A DNA stretch of 64,000 nucleotides from positions 21,773,484 to 21,837,483 of the forward strand of contig OY848918.1 of assembly GCA_963693285.1 (NCBI GenBank). Reading direction: 5' to 3'. The stretch is from Xestospongia muta (taxonomy: Eukaryota; Porifera; Demospongiae; Haplosclerida; Petrosiidae). A program made the translations under genes and the position numbers. Positions 36,512 to 48,285 of this stretch are shown in pieces. The notes beneath the pieces were generated by a model. It saw only the letters and a list, made by a program, of their open reading frames with translations, did no database searches and had not been told where the DNA came from. Position 1 is the stretch's first letter. Every line of letters begins with the position of its first letter.

Positions 36512-39074
36512 CATAAAGTATTTTTTATTTACACTTTGTTTTTTCTTAATCTTAATAATGTTTAGCTGTTAATTGATAGTATTTGTAGATTATTATGTAT
36601 GAATCATATTGTGTCTTCATTATTGTCATTTAGCAATGAGAATGGTTAAGTTATATAAGTGGATTGTGTTAGGGGAAGATGATATTTGTACATGTACATT
36701 ATAACAGCAAATGTGGATGTATTTCAAGTGCTTAATTATTATGAGTTTCCTGTTATTCATTCCATAGTTACACACACCTATATAAGAATTTAGAGATCTA
36801 GTTTAATCCTGATATTGAGTTTTGTACAAATCAAGATATTACTGACAAAAGTATTACATTCAAATTTAAATAGAATAAAACTAAAAATTTACTTTAAATA
36901 ATCTTAAAACACAATATCGTATGTCAGTATAAAACATTTTAGTAAATTACAAAACTTTATTAAATTTGTCACCTAGCACAGATCAATCCATTCATTATTT
37001 ACACATGGCATTACAGAATAAGAATAAAATATTTTTAGATATAATATGCAAAACAGATTTTATCGTCTCAAAGCATGCACTTTGTATGTGCTTGCCCTGT
37101 CCTCAAACATCTATATCTATAATCATATTATATAGATATTATCATATTTGATATATGGCTTTTTGCTCATAATTGGCTGCCTGATGACATATCTTTAAAA
37201 CATTATATTTTAGTTATTACCATGTCCATTTATTACAGATATATTGTGTATAATGGCTTACACTCTAATAAAATGTCTGCTACAATGAAAAATAAATAGC
37301 ATACAGCATTATAGTTCAAACATCAAATACATGTATTACTATTATCTGTCTATCTGAATCTGTTTTTATAATAAAGATGGTAGAGGCTTCAAATACAGGT
37401 TGATAATAATCACAAAGGCATACAATAAAGACTTGTATTACTTCATTTCTCTATTAGAAACTATTACTACATATGTTGTTACATATGTTGAGTCTATTCA
37501 TCATACATTCATCAAATGTGTGTACTGAGCATCTGTTAAACTAGGATAGTTTTATACATGGCAGGCAAGACTTATATAATACACCATATTCAAATATGCC
37601 TTTACTTTTCAGTACTATACTACTATTGAAAATAGTACATAGTGGTTAGAGAATCACTGTAATGGGGCCACCTGGCTGTTAATTGCCCAGTTTTGTGGTT
37701 GAAGAATCACAGCAATTAAAACACACAAATACTGACTTAATATGTAAAACAAGATTAAGATACAACAGCTATATATGGAATGGCTATACAAGCATGTGCT
37801 TGTGTCTGTGGCACTTAGCAACCATATATATGTTTAGGCCCCTTGGGCTTTGGGTGCCCATTACTTGTTGGGGCCCAGACACTACCACTAAGTATGAATA
37901 TACTGACAAACATAATTAACGATAGCAAACTAGATAATACAGCATTAAATAATTTTATGCACACAAAACTACGTAGAGCCAATGTAATATATTTAGATAT
38001 AGAATTTAATTGAGCTTTATGAACGTGATATAATTCTGAAAAAAGATAACAGAACGTTTCGGCCAAAGGCCTTCATCAGCTGTTTATGAAACAATGGCAA
38101 AAAAACAGTCACTTATGTAATATGCTTAAGCCATACCCCTAATTAAATCTCAATGATTTTGATTATAAGTTAATAAGTACTTTATGGATAAAGTTCCCAT
38201 TTTATTGCTATTTATTATCCTGCCACATTATGTACAATAATAAGAGGACAACTAGGACCATTAGGGCAGACGGAGGATCTCCTATAGGAGCATACCCTAC
38301 TGATCAGAGTATAATTTCGATATCCTTTAATTAATAACATATAATTATATAATATGAACTGTGTACACTTTTTATCACTTTTGCTCATATCTAATTTAAT
38401 AATTAATCTAACAAGTCCCTATCGTAGTGTCAAACGTCATTTATAAACTGTTCTAGTTGTCAAAGATCATAAAGTCTACAGGCAAACCATTTTGCCCCTC
38501 AGTGATATAATGTAACTATCCATTGCTAAAACACTAATACAAAATACATGTACTACATTTAGAGCCTAGAAAGGTTAAGTAATTAAGACATAATGATGCA
38601 AGTGGGTGCATCCAGAACATACCATTTTTAGCATGTACTTACATATACATATACATGTTGTTAACAAGTTTCATGTTATTACATGTTATATACCAATTCT
38701 GAAGAAATAGGTGACAGAAGGATTATATGCTCAATTATATGCAGTTACTTGGCAGCCATTTATGTACAGGATTTTACCAACTTTGGTGGTATTCACTATA
38801 CAGAATGGTCTCCTAGCAACCGTGATTACAACTATTTATTTCAAATTCATTTGTGCAAGATTAACTTGGTCACATGTACTAATTTTTAATTTTTCAATAT
38901 GTATTATATAATTGTGTACATGTACATTCATAATTATACTTTATTTAATGGAAATTGAAATCAAATTTATCCTGTCATTAATACATGTTCTTTGTAATAA
39001 TTACGTACTGTATATTCAACATAAATATTATAAAGTACATTGTTCTTGTAAATATAATAATTAAGTAAGTGGAG
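36512..39074. other. Long intergenic region, DHCR7 to LIN52 3' ends
   Basis: Convergent ends of DHCR7 (+) and LIN52 (-). No protein gene is convincing; the frames at 37683-38066 lack any domain. A hammerhead-ribozyme-like motif at 38045-38092 suggests remains of a Penelope-type retroelement. Confidence 0.6.
38045..38092 (-). ncRNA. Hammerhead-ribozyme-like motif (candidate)
   Basis: On the minus strand: AACAG | CTGATGA | A-GGCC-TTT-GGCC | GAAAC-GTT | CTGTT. CTGATGA and GAAA are the hammerhead catalytic core strands; GGCC/GGCC makes stem II and AACAG/CTGTT makes a 5-bp stem I, leaving a tiny stem III as in type I hammerheads of Penelope-like elements. Against it: an extra unpaired A after CTGATGA, a very short stem III, and no retroelement ORF nearby. 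It may be a dead or non-ribozyme terminal motif. Confidence 0.35.
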
Positions 39075-41969
39075 TTATGTTGATCTGGATGACGAATCTG
39101 AAGTTGTGTTCTGAGCAGAGTTTGGCTGAGTAAAACCTAATGGAAGATGGGTGTGGCCATTTTTATGGGCAGAGGAATCAAACACTTGTAGGCATATCCC
39201 ACGTCTCATTTGTTTTGCTAAGGAGAGATAAAGGATATTAAATAAAGTAGTACTAGCTGATATCAATAAGGATATACATATATTATATATTATATAGTAT
39301 TATTCTTATTTTAACATTATGAACAGGGCCATAGACCAGGAAGCAGAAATGTCAATGTTATTTTGAAAATGTATCCTATATTTTCAAGATGTCATTTCTT
39401 GTGTGGGTGATAGACATTTAGCTCTATCTATTCTATAAAACATAAGAGCTTATTAAACATTACAGCAAAACCACAGATAAGGCAAAACTAAACAAAGCAG
39501 AGGTCAGTTTGGCAAGTATGAACAGTAAACAAACAGACAAATAGAAAGATTCGAGGGACTATATCATCTTGTTCCAATTATAATTGTGCTAATTGACATT
39601 CTGAGCCACACCTCTTATGCATAATAAAAGTCCTCGATATACAACAAGATTCTAAAACTTTCTGCTTCCATGTCTGTGACCCTTAAGAGTAAAAGGGAGT
39701 GTGTCGGTGCTAACATACAACACTTGGAAATTTATGAACTGCTATATCAGAATACCAAAGACAACATGACCACATAGCAATGATATTGGTATAGTAAGAA
39801 ATCAATCTACCTTATCCTTTATTGGAAGCACTGCTGTTGTGTACGTGACTAATTGATGTCAGTTACATAGTAATAGTAAGTTAAATACTTTTTATGTACT
39901 TTGTATACTAGTAGTCACTAAGTCTATGATACATGATCATTTCAAATTGTTCTGCTTAAAATTGTATTATTAATAATTCATTTTTTTTATTTTTAGTATA
40001 TTTTCTTATTAATAACAGTCATTAATTATCACCTTCTAGCCTGCCTTTCTAGTTTGAGAGTATATTACTTTATACAATGTAACATGTTTGATTCTTTAGT
40101 AAAGAATAAATGTAGTGTAATTTTATTAATCATTGCATGAGGGAGTAGAGTCAGATCTTTAAAGTATAACAAACTAAAGAAATAACTCCTACTAGCATAC
40201 TAGAGTAGAAACAGTAGCAACACCTAAATTGCTTAAGAGAAAAGTGCATTTTTTAACTACCTCAATGGGATACATATGTTATTACGTGCTTAAGTGAGTG
40301 TCAAGTGTCGCTATTTTCAGAGACAGTGTAATGAAAGACCTCCAGTATGCATGTTATATACAATACACTAATACATGCTCTGAAACAATGATCTAACTTA
40401 ATGAGTCGCTATTCCAACTATTTCTACACAGATGTTAGATCCATTATAATATACACAGCCATTATCATTCCAAGACTCAAAGACTAGCAATCAGCCTATT
40501 ATCGCTTGAAAATCTAGACACTTAAAGGATATCCAAAACCTGGTAGTTTTCATAAGAGCAAGACAGATATGACAAGTATGAATTACAACTGCCAGATATG
40601 GTGTGATAAAAATACTAGTGTAAAGGGGGAGAGAGGCAGCGATTAATAACATTTGTGCTACTCGTGGTTGCATATATAACAGGATTATATTACTAACACG
40701 ACATCATGAGGTGTAACATAATATCTACATGTATGCATACATATAGGTCCATTAAAAACTTAAAAACTTTAAAAATTAATTATTAAAAGCAGTAAATTGA
40801 ATCAAGTATAAATGCTGTGCATAACTTAAGGACATATAAAGGTTACGTGATTTTACGGTAAAGTAGTCTTAAGATAGAAAGCTGAACTTTGATCATGAAA
40901 GAAACATTTGCTTCAGATATTTATTGATACTCATTGATTTGCCTATGAAAAAGAGATCATAAGTTGATCTGAAGGCTGAAATAGATAACTGTGATGAGGA
41001 AGAGATACTCCATCTTCTAAGGGAAATAAATGTTCTATAAGCCTTAATATCCAACTCCAGTTTGAGAGAGATTAAGCTGTCAGAGCTATAAAGACTAGGG
41101 CAAGACTAGCAGTGAGAAATATGGAGTTGAAAAGCAAAAACAGGACAATATCTCATGGAATGTCAGTCACAATAAGGTCACTCTAACTGCTGATGATTAG
41201 AAAGAAGTGCCTGGTTTGTGCTATATGGTAGCAGCTATATAGACATTGGTGTTTATTTCAAATGTTTCATATTGTCATATGCACAAAGCTGATGAATATA
41301 GATACTTACCACAACTACTTCACATCTACTGAAAGCACTGTGACAATCAGCATGCTTCTGAGCTTGCTAACAACTGAACTTTCAGCTTTCTAGTTTTAAT
41401 TTTAATGAAATGCTAATATAAACTGCAATACTAGCATCAACTTAAATATAAAACAGTCATTGAAGATCAATTAGGAATCTGTTAAAGGGAAAACTATTAA
41501 CAAACTATTTCAATAATTTATTCGTTTTAAATATCAACATACTCTGCATACCAGAGTCTAGAGCTTATGATCAAAGTTCCATCATAAAGGAAACTGAGGC
41601 ATACACATCACAGATATGAATGAACACATCCAATCCCACACAACTTTATTACAAACAGAAATATCATTGCTATGTGTTTATGTCAACTTTACAAGCTTAA
41701 AAGTATTACATCAATTGTTATGATGTGATTTCATAATGATATTAAATGATACACCAAAGGACATCAAAGATGGGAAATAAAGAACAAAAGATGTCCTACT
41801 TAAATAGATCAAACGAACACATGCATGTTTACATTAAAATTAAATTCTTTACGGTATTTGACCAGCTGTGAGAATACCGTTCTATTGTGTTCATTACAAA
41901 TTATTGCCTCAAACTATATAATCAATGTTAATTGAACATGTTTATCAACAAATTTAATTGACCTAATAT

Positions 41970-42021
<52 letters not shown>

Positions 42022-44049
42022 CTATATGAAATCTAATATATCATTGCTGGTGTAACACTGATAGTTAATCTTAGCACTGTGTAATAGAAAGGTTGTAAAT
42101 AAAATAATGATTAGCATTAACACAGTGTGTGGGCAAGGTTAGTAATGTTTATGTTCTACAATGAAAGGGTTAAACAAGCTGTTTACTTTAGAAATGACAC
42201 TCACTACCAAGACTACTAATGCACTACAGTATTATAGACAACATTTCAACAAATAAATTTAAATCACATTAGCCTATACTGGAATGTAGTTATTTTCTCT
42301 AGCTTTGCAATTTGAAGAGACGTTAGGTCAATATCTAGACGAATTCAATCACATGTTTATAAAATCTTTTCTTCACAGCAACATACCATATCCTTTAACA
42401 GATATGAGATAGCCTTGTCCAACAGGATAGTCTCATCTGTCTTAGTGCATTAGTTATCAACAACATCAAGTGAGTAGTGATGTCACACTCATTATATGAC
42501 AAAAATGCATAAAATAGCAATTAATTAAATCAAAATACTAGATGACTTATACAGTAGAATCTAAACTAGTTTTAGTAAACAACTCTATAAGACACCTGTT
42601 TATCATTTAGTGCTATAAGAGATTATTACCTTATTTGGTAATCTGTGTGGATTAACACTTAGTCATATAAAGATTGTAATTACTTGATATTTTATAAATA
42701 ATTTTGTTGCTCAGAGCAAAAAGCCATACCTTCCTCAATGCCAAGTTGATAAGCAAATGTTTGCAGTGCTTGAATTTTTTCCAATAATTGGGAATGAGTC
42801 AGACTAGCAAGTTCTATTGATAAGAAAATTACAAAATAAAAATTATTTTGTCTATTAATCTATTGGCATTTATCCATTTATAAATCAGTATAATAGATGA
42901 ATGGTTTGTTGAATGGATGAAAAGATTTACAGATGGAAGGTTAAGTGGATGCATGAAGAAGTTATGATACATACCAGTTAATGATACATACCAGTTAATG
43001 ATACATACCAGTTAACGATACATACCAGTTAATGATACATACAGTTAACGATATATACCAGTTAATGATACATACCAGTTAATGATACATACAGTTAATG
43101 ATACATACAGTTAACGATATATACCAGTTAATGATACATACCAGTTAATGATACATACAGTTAATGATACATACAGTTAACGATATATACCAGTTAATGA
43201 TACATACAGTTAATGATACATACCAGTTAATGATATATACCAGTTAATGATACATACAGTTAATGATACATACCAGTTAATGATACATACCAGTTAACGA
43301 TACATACAGTTAACAATACATATCAGTTAATGATACATACCAGTTAATGATACATACCAGTTAACGATACATACAGTTAATGATACATACAGTTAACGAT
43401 ACATACCACTTAATGATACATACAGTTAATGATACATACCAGTTAATGATACATACAGTTAATGATACATACAGTTAATGATACATACCAGTTAATGATA
43501 CATACAGTTAATGATATATACCAGTTAATGATACATACCAGTTAGCATCTTTTTGTCTTCTTTTTCTACTTCTTGTAGCCAGTGTGGAGTTGAAGGAGAC
43601 ACTGAGAGTGAGTCTAAGTCACCAACTAATAGGGGAGCAATGGACACAAGTTAGTAGGCTATAATGTACATACAAACATTATTGATATTCCAAACGTGAT
43701 GTCCATAGCATATGTCATTGATATATGAACACACTGTTACATTAATTGTCACGTGTACACTAAAGTTACAAATACTCTTAGTTAATGAAAATGGTTATGG
43801 ACTTTAAATAACCTTTAACAGTAAAGCTAGCTTTTATAGAAAGGCCAGTCGCAGCCTGACATTGCTTTGTGCATTAAGCCTACTGAGAGATTGAGTGATA
43901 AGGATGTTCTCTACTTTTGCGTGTATATGTACTGAATAAAAGGTAATAAGCTCACAAAAGTTCTGGTCTGGCCACATAACAGGTGAGGCGGACACCATTC
44001 TTTCTTTTGATACCAAACCTTCACTCGAATTGTCTTCATCTCCCTCCAT
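39075..44049 (-). CDS. LIN52: LIN52, MuvB/DREAM complex subunit
   Basis: LIN52 joins the MuvB core to the p107/p130 pocket proteins to silence cell-cycle genes, and later to B-MYB. Exons 44049-43956, 43625-43539, 42813-42730 and 39217-39075 give 135 residues (about 116 in human). Landmarks: LVSKERM matches the LxSxExL pocket-binding motif, SASPVMWPDQNF matches the segment holding the DYRK1A-phosphorylated Ser-Pro, then PHWLQEVEKEDKKML and the hallmark helix LQTFAYQLGIEEAKQMRRG. A Ser/Thr/His-rich C-terminal extension (about 40 residues) is unlike vertebrate LIN52. The second intron contains a minisatellite starting at its own donor; the third intron is 3.5 kb. Starts 195 bp from the BAG3-like gene on the other strand. 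Confidence 0.9.
41964..42021. repeat. (TA)n microsatellite
   Basis: Almost pure TA dinucleotides in the large third intron of LIN52. Nothing else recognisable is seen in the roughly 3.5 kb of that intron. Confidence 0.9.
42970..43548. repeat. 16-17 bp minisatellite derived from the LIN52 5' splice site
   Basis: About 35 head-to-tail units, reading on the minus strand GTATGTATCATTAACTG with small variants (one C missing, GTATAT instead of GTATGT). The first unit overlaps the real exon 2/intron border (AACTG|GTATGT at 43539/43538), so most units recreate a donor-like AACTG|GTATGT. Confidence 0.95.
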
Positions 44050-44244
44050 TTTGTTTAAACACGCCCTTATACAGCAAGCCCACGCACGTTAATTAAAGAT
44101 GGCTTCCAGAGCTTTCTAGAGATGGTCCGTATGTACTGGTCTTTACGGGAACTGACTGTACTCTTCTCAGCTTAAGACAAGTCAGGAACATACTAGATAC
44201 AATCCTAATATTATAAAAAGCACACCAGATTACCACCTACCAGT
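44050..44244. promoter_or_regulatory. Bidirectional promoter of LIN52 and BAG3-like gene
   Basis: The head-to-head starts are separated by 195 bases, with locally higher GC near the LIN52 side. The segment includes the heat-shock-element-like array at 44104-44121. Confidence 0.6.
44104..44121 (+). promoter_or_regulatory. Heat-shock-element-like array
   Basis: TTCcaGAGctTTCtaGAG: four HSF half-sites in perfect 5-bp phase (TTC, GAG, TTC, GAG; GAG replaces the ideal GAA). It lies about 125 bases upstream of the BAG3-like ATG, and vertebrate BAG3 is a known HSF1 target. Confidence 0.5.
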
Positions 44245-45159
44245 ATGAATATACAACCAGCACTTTCTAGCAATTCTAATTGGAATTATACAGGCAACTA
44301 TCAACCTCAGTATCAAATACCTCTTCCTGATTTCTGGGAAATGAAAATGGATCCTACAACAGGATGGCCGTTCTTTGTCGATCACCCAAATCATCGTACT
44401 ACTTGGTTAGATCCTCGTTACAATTCTTACGGATACACCAAACCTACAAGACAACCTCACTATTATTCTCCATGGGGTTGGGGAATCGATCCTTATTATG
44501 ATACTGGTCTGGGTTCTATGTTTGGTTACCCAATTCGTAAAGCTACACCACGTCCAGCTACCAGACCGTCAAAATCTCAGAAGATTTCAGAGCCTAAACT
44601 TGTTGAAGAGACAAAGACAAAACCAACACCATCTTCAACATTACAGTCTGAATCTCAAAAACCTGAAGATACATCGTCATTGTCTGATACTGAAACTTTG
44701 AAGGCAGAGGCTCAAACTGTACCTGAGGCTAAGACTGCTCCATCAATGGAGGTAGAAACTAAAGCTGATCTCTCGTCAGCAAATGTGATAATCACTGAGA
44801 CTCAGCCTACCAATGAAACTGAGCCCCATACTTTGGATATTCCATCCGCTACTCAAACCGAGACTGAGTCTTCTACAGTAGAAGAAGAAATGACCATTGG
44901 TCTGACTGAGGAGGAAATAAAGTCTCGGCTTTCTACCATCCAAGACATCCGTACCAAAACAGAAGCATTGGGAAGTCATGTAGAAGAGTTTAAAGGACTT
45001 AAAGGATCAAAGGAGTACCTTTTTCTGGATGAGACACTTTTATCGTATATGCTTCAACTAGATCAAATACAGGCTGAAGGTAACAAAGAGATCAGAACAT
45101 CTCGAAAAGCTACAGTTATTTACATTCAAGACTTATTAAAAAAATTAGAAGACAGATAA
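44245..45159 (+). CDS. BAG3: BAG3-like co-chaperone (WW + BAG domains)
   Basis: Nucleotide-exchange co-chaperone that binds the ATPase domain of Hsp70 and steers clients to selective autophagy. An intronless frame of 304 residues, shorter than vertebrate BAG3 (about 575). The WW domain is at 27-58 with Trp31 and Trp54 ([18 protein letters not shown] begins it). A Thr/Glu/Lys/Pro-rich, low-complexity middle follows (about 100-220). The C-terminal BAG domain spans about 223-304, a three-helix pattern with [19 protein letters not shown] and ending [12 protein letters not shown]. Only BAG3 (and its fly relative Starvin) combine a BAG domain with this biology, and WW + BAG is the BAG3 layout. I do not see clear IPV motifs for small heat-shock proteins. 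Lack of introns among intron-rich neighbours is notable and fits fast stress induction or retroposition. Confidence 0.9.
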   Translation: MNIQPALSSNSNWNYTGNYQPQYQIPLPDFWEMKMDPTTGWPFFVDHPNHRTTWLDPRYNSYGYTKPTRQPHYYSPWGWGIDPYYDTGLGSMFGYPIRKATPRPATRPSKSQKISEPKLVEETKTKPTPSSTLQSESQKPEDTSSLSDTETLKAEAQTVPEAKTAPSMEVETKADLSSANVIITETQPTNETEPHTLDIPSATQTETESSTVEEEMTIGLTEEEIKSRLSTIQDIRTKTEALGSHVEEFKGLKGSKEYLFLDETLLSYMLQLDQIQAEGNKEIRTSRKATVIYIQDLLKKLEDR

Positions 45160-48100
45160 TGTATAACATTTTTCTTTTGTTTATTTGTGTATGTGTTTTT
45201 GTGTTTACTTTATCGTATTTAAAGTTATGTCAATCACATTATATGTTTAATTACCCATATAAACTTACTAACAACATAATGTCATAATATTACTTGTTGT
45301 CATGACAACATTGTTGACACGCATAAATCTTACATATGTGCACTAGCAGTATTAATTCATTCCAACATTATGCAATTGGATTGTAGTGATGGTAAACACA
45401 CAATAACTTTGCAGCTGTGTCCATTTCAAGAGAGTGTACAAAAGCTCAGATGAGAAAAGACAAAATTTAATATATGAAAAGAATGTGTGTTTTTGTTACA
45501 TGAGATACTAAAATGACGATGGTACTAGTATGTGATAACCTCCGTCATTTTGTTTAAGCCAAATATCAACCAAAAATTTAGGGAGGGATGACAACAGACA
45601 CTAGAACAGTTGCACCTTGGGCATATGACAGCTGGAAGCATGACCAAGTTATTTCTTTAAGATTATATATGTAGTCTGTTATACTTACTTCAGATAAATA
45701 CCATAGGACATTTCACCCATAACCAGGACACATTATATTCACCTATGGGGATGTATGTGCACATGATATTCTTTCTTGTGGTAACTGGGGAATGAGGGTG
45801 TTAGTAAATACATGACTAGGGTGTTGTCATTGTATAAACTATTTTGTACTAAATCTATTAGTAATCATTATTATAGTGTTAAACCCTATTATGTATCATT
45901 TAGGATGATGTTATATTGCTTATTAAGTTTCTTTAGAAAGTTAACATTAGATCTTATCCTGTACGTAATTGTGTAATTGGTCTACGTATAGGCAGTTATG
46001 TAAACAAGGAACAATTACTTCATTGTAATGAAAGCCATTACCTGGTTATAGCCCAGATAGGTGATTAAGAATGTACACTACATGTCACGTTTGTGGAGGT
46101 CCAGTTACTTGACTAGGCTTTTTTATATTGCTTCTGAGAATGAAATCGTGTATATTTTGGCAGCTTTCATTCAGACGCATATGATTTTATTTATCAGGCG
46201 TCCTATATTACCATATATGGTTATTATTATGTTGAAAGCAAGACAACAAAGTTGCAGGGTATAATGTTAGTTCAAAATCCAATATAAACAAGTTTTCCCT
46301 TGATAATATATGACATGTCATGAGGAACACAAGGCATGTTCAACAATCCTACACAAACACTAACATATGTACGTGGTATATGAATTCATTCCCACATTAT
46401 TATTTGAGAATCGCCATCTCTAAGTCTATGATATTTATGACAATATTATATTTACCCTGCTATGTTTCACAAGATGGGACTGCTCTGACAGACAATGTGA
46501 TGTATACTTTTCATACTTGAAACAACATTATGTAATGTTTGCTTAAAGTGTGATCAGAAGGAAGAAATGATGAGAACGTATCTTTGTTATGACAGTGCCG
46601 ATTGATGTTTTTACTATAAAACAAAACAGGAAAAACAGAGACACACAAACTGCTCCATTATTTAGAGTGATATAAGTAATAGAATTATGATTCAACACAT
46701 GATCAAAAAACCACTAATATCTTTTATCAGTAATCATCAAATTAGTCTCCTTCTAGATTAACCAAATAGGTTGTGTAATGCTGCCATTGTTTTCTTGGAA
46801 TCCCTAAAGTGATGTAATAACAATTATCTAATTCACAAGTTGCAATGATGATGCTAATGTTTATATAAAACCACGATAATGTCATATTGACATGTGAGTA
46901 AATGTTGTTTTCATCGACAATATTAAATTTAAGTTAGTAAAGAATTATAATTTGAATTAGTTCTAGTATCGGATATTCTTTCATTATTTTACTATAATAG
47001 TTAATAATAAGGCGTGACTTGGCCTGCCATTGTGGTTAAGTCATAGGGGATGAAAAGCATAACAGTAATCCATCTTCAATAACAATATTTTGTAATACAA
47101 TCAAAAATGTTATGCTTTTTTGTGCCCAAATGAAGTTTGATACTTGTTATCACTGGTAAATAGGAGCCCCATATTACATCAATATTTACGGTGGGATTTC
47201 GTACCTTTTCTGGCTTCATTAACGTATCTGCTACATAACACAATATCTTGTTACTTAAAGTAATTCATGGACAAAAAGCCGACACCATAACAAATTATTT
47301 TGTCTATTTGTTGTAGTTAAAGTGAATTCATTGCGATCTTAGACAAAACACCTAGTGGAGTGGTGGTTGCCAAGTAACAACAGACTTGATACTCTAAAAG
47401 AATCTATATGAGTTCATTTTTATACTATTATTCTGTATATTGATATCTAAGTGATATTTATACATATATGTTAAGTATATATAAATAGATAAGTATGTGA
47501 TATTAAAATGTATTGGACTACATTCAATATTTTAAGTATGCAAAGGTTATTGATACGTGAACTGCTTGCGATAAATATTCCTGGATTATCTACTAAGACT
47601 CTTGATCTAGCTTGGGTAATGATACCAAATATAATAATGCTGTGTTATCTTAGACATTTAGATATGGAGAGATAAATGGCTCAATGAACTCAAGGCACAT
47701 GTGTATATAGTCTACTCTTCAAGAGTATGAAGCATGGCTCTCTCTAACAGTAACCTGTAATGATGTTTAACCAAATATGCATATTGTTATGTTGCAATTG
47801 TATAGTACACATAATAAATATGTTAATACGGTGTCAGTTAACTTATACATTAAAACATAACCTATAACCAAACTCATTACACATGAGATAACTTACGTTT
47901 ATTAGTACACTTCTATATTTTAGAGTAAATATGAGTTTAAGGAATAACAGAGCACTATATTACGTTCAGGCATATTATTACAATATTATGAATACCTTTA
48001 GTAGTATCTACTTACGCAACAAAAATTATGTAACAGATACTGACATATACACATGATAGGGTGTCACAAGCCAGACAATGTGGGCTATAAAGACAGCAAC

Positions 48101-48226
48101 GTGTCCTATAAGTTGCTGAATATCCCAGCATACTAACATTACACATTCTTGAAATGGTGACATATAAATGAATAACATTCATTGCTTATTATCAAAATCA
48201 CAGCTGACGTGCGGAAGTAACAAGCC
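45160..48226. other. 3.1-kb intergenic region, nothing recognised
   Basis: AT-rich between the BAG3-like gene and the secreted-protein gene. Frames at 46061-46520 are short, lack domains and have no neighbouring exons. No long repeat seen. Confidence 0.6.
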
Positions 48227-48234
48227 TATATAAA
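48227..48234 (+). promoter_or_regulatory. TATA box (TATATAAA)
   Basis: Lies 52-59 bases upstream of the start codon of the secreted cysteine-rich gene, so transcription would start near 48258. An ETS-like CGGAAGT is just upstream (about 48211). No comparable TATA/ATG spacing was noted at the other genes. Confidence 0.55.
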
Positions 48235-48285
48235 CGATTTCAGAAATCTCTCTTCAAATCTTAAATTATTCATATCACTAGAATC

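Noticed and set aside
37683..38066. Overlapping frames on both strands near the hammerhead-like motif as a retroelement ORF
   Set aside because: Short, no reverse-transcriptase or endonuclease motifs.
46061..46520. Two 66-67 codon frames as genes
   Set aside because: Low complexity, no matching exons, no signal peptide or domain.
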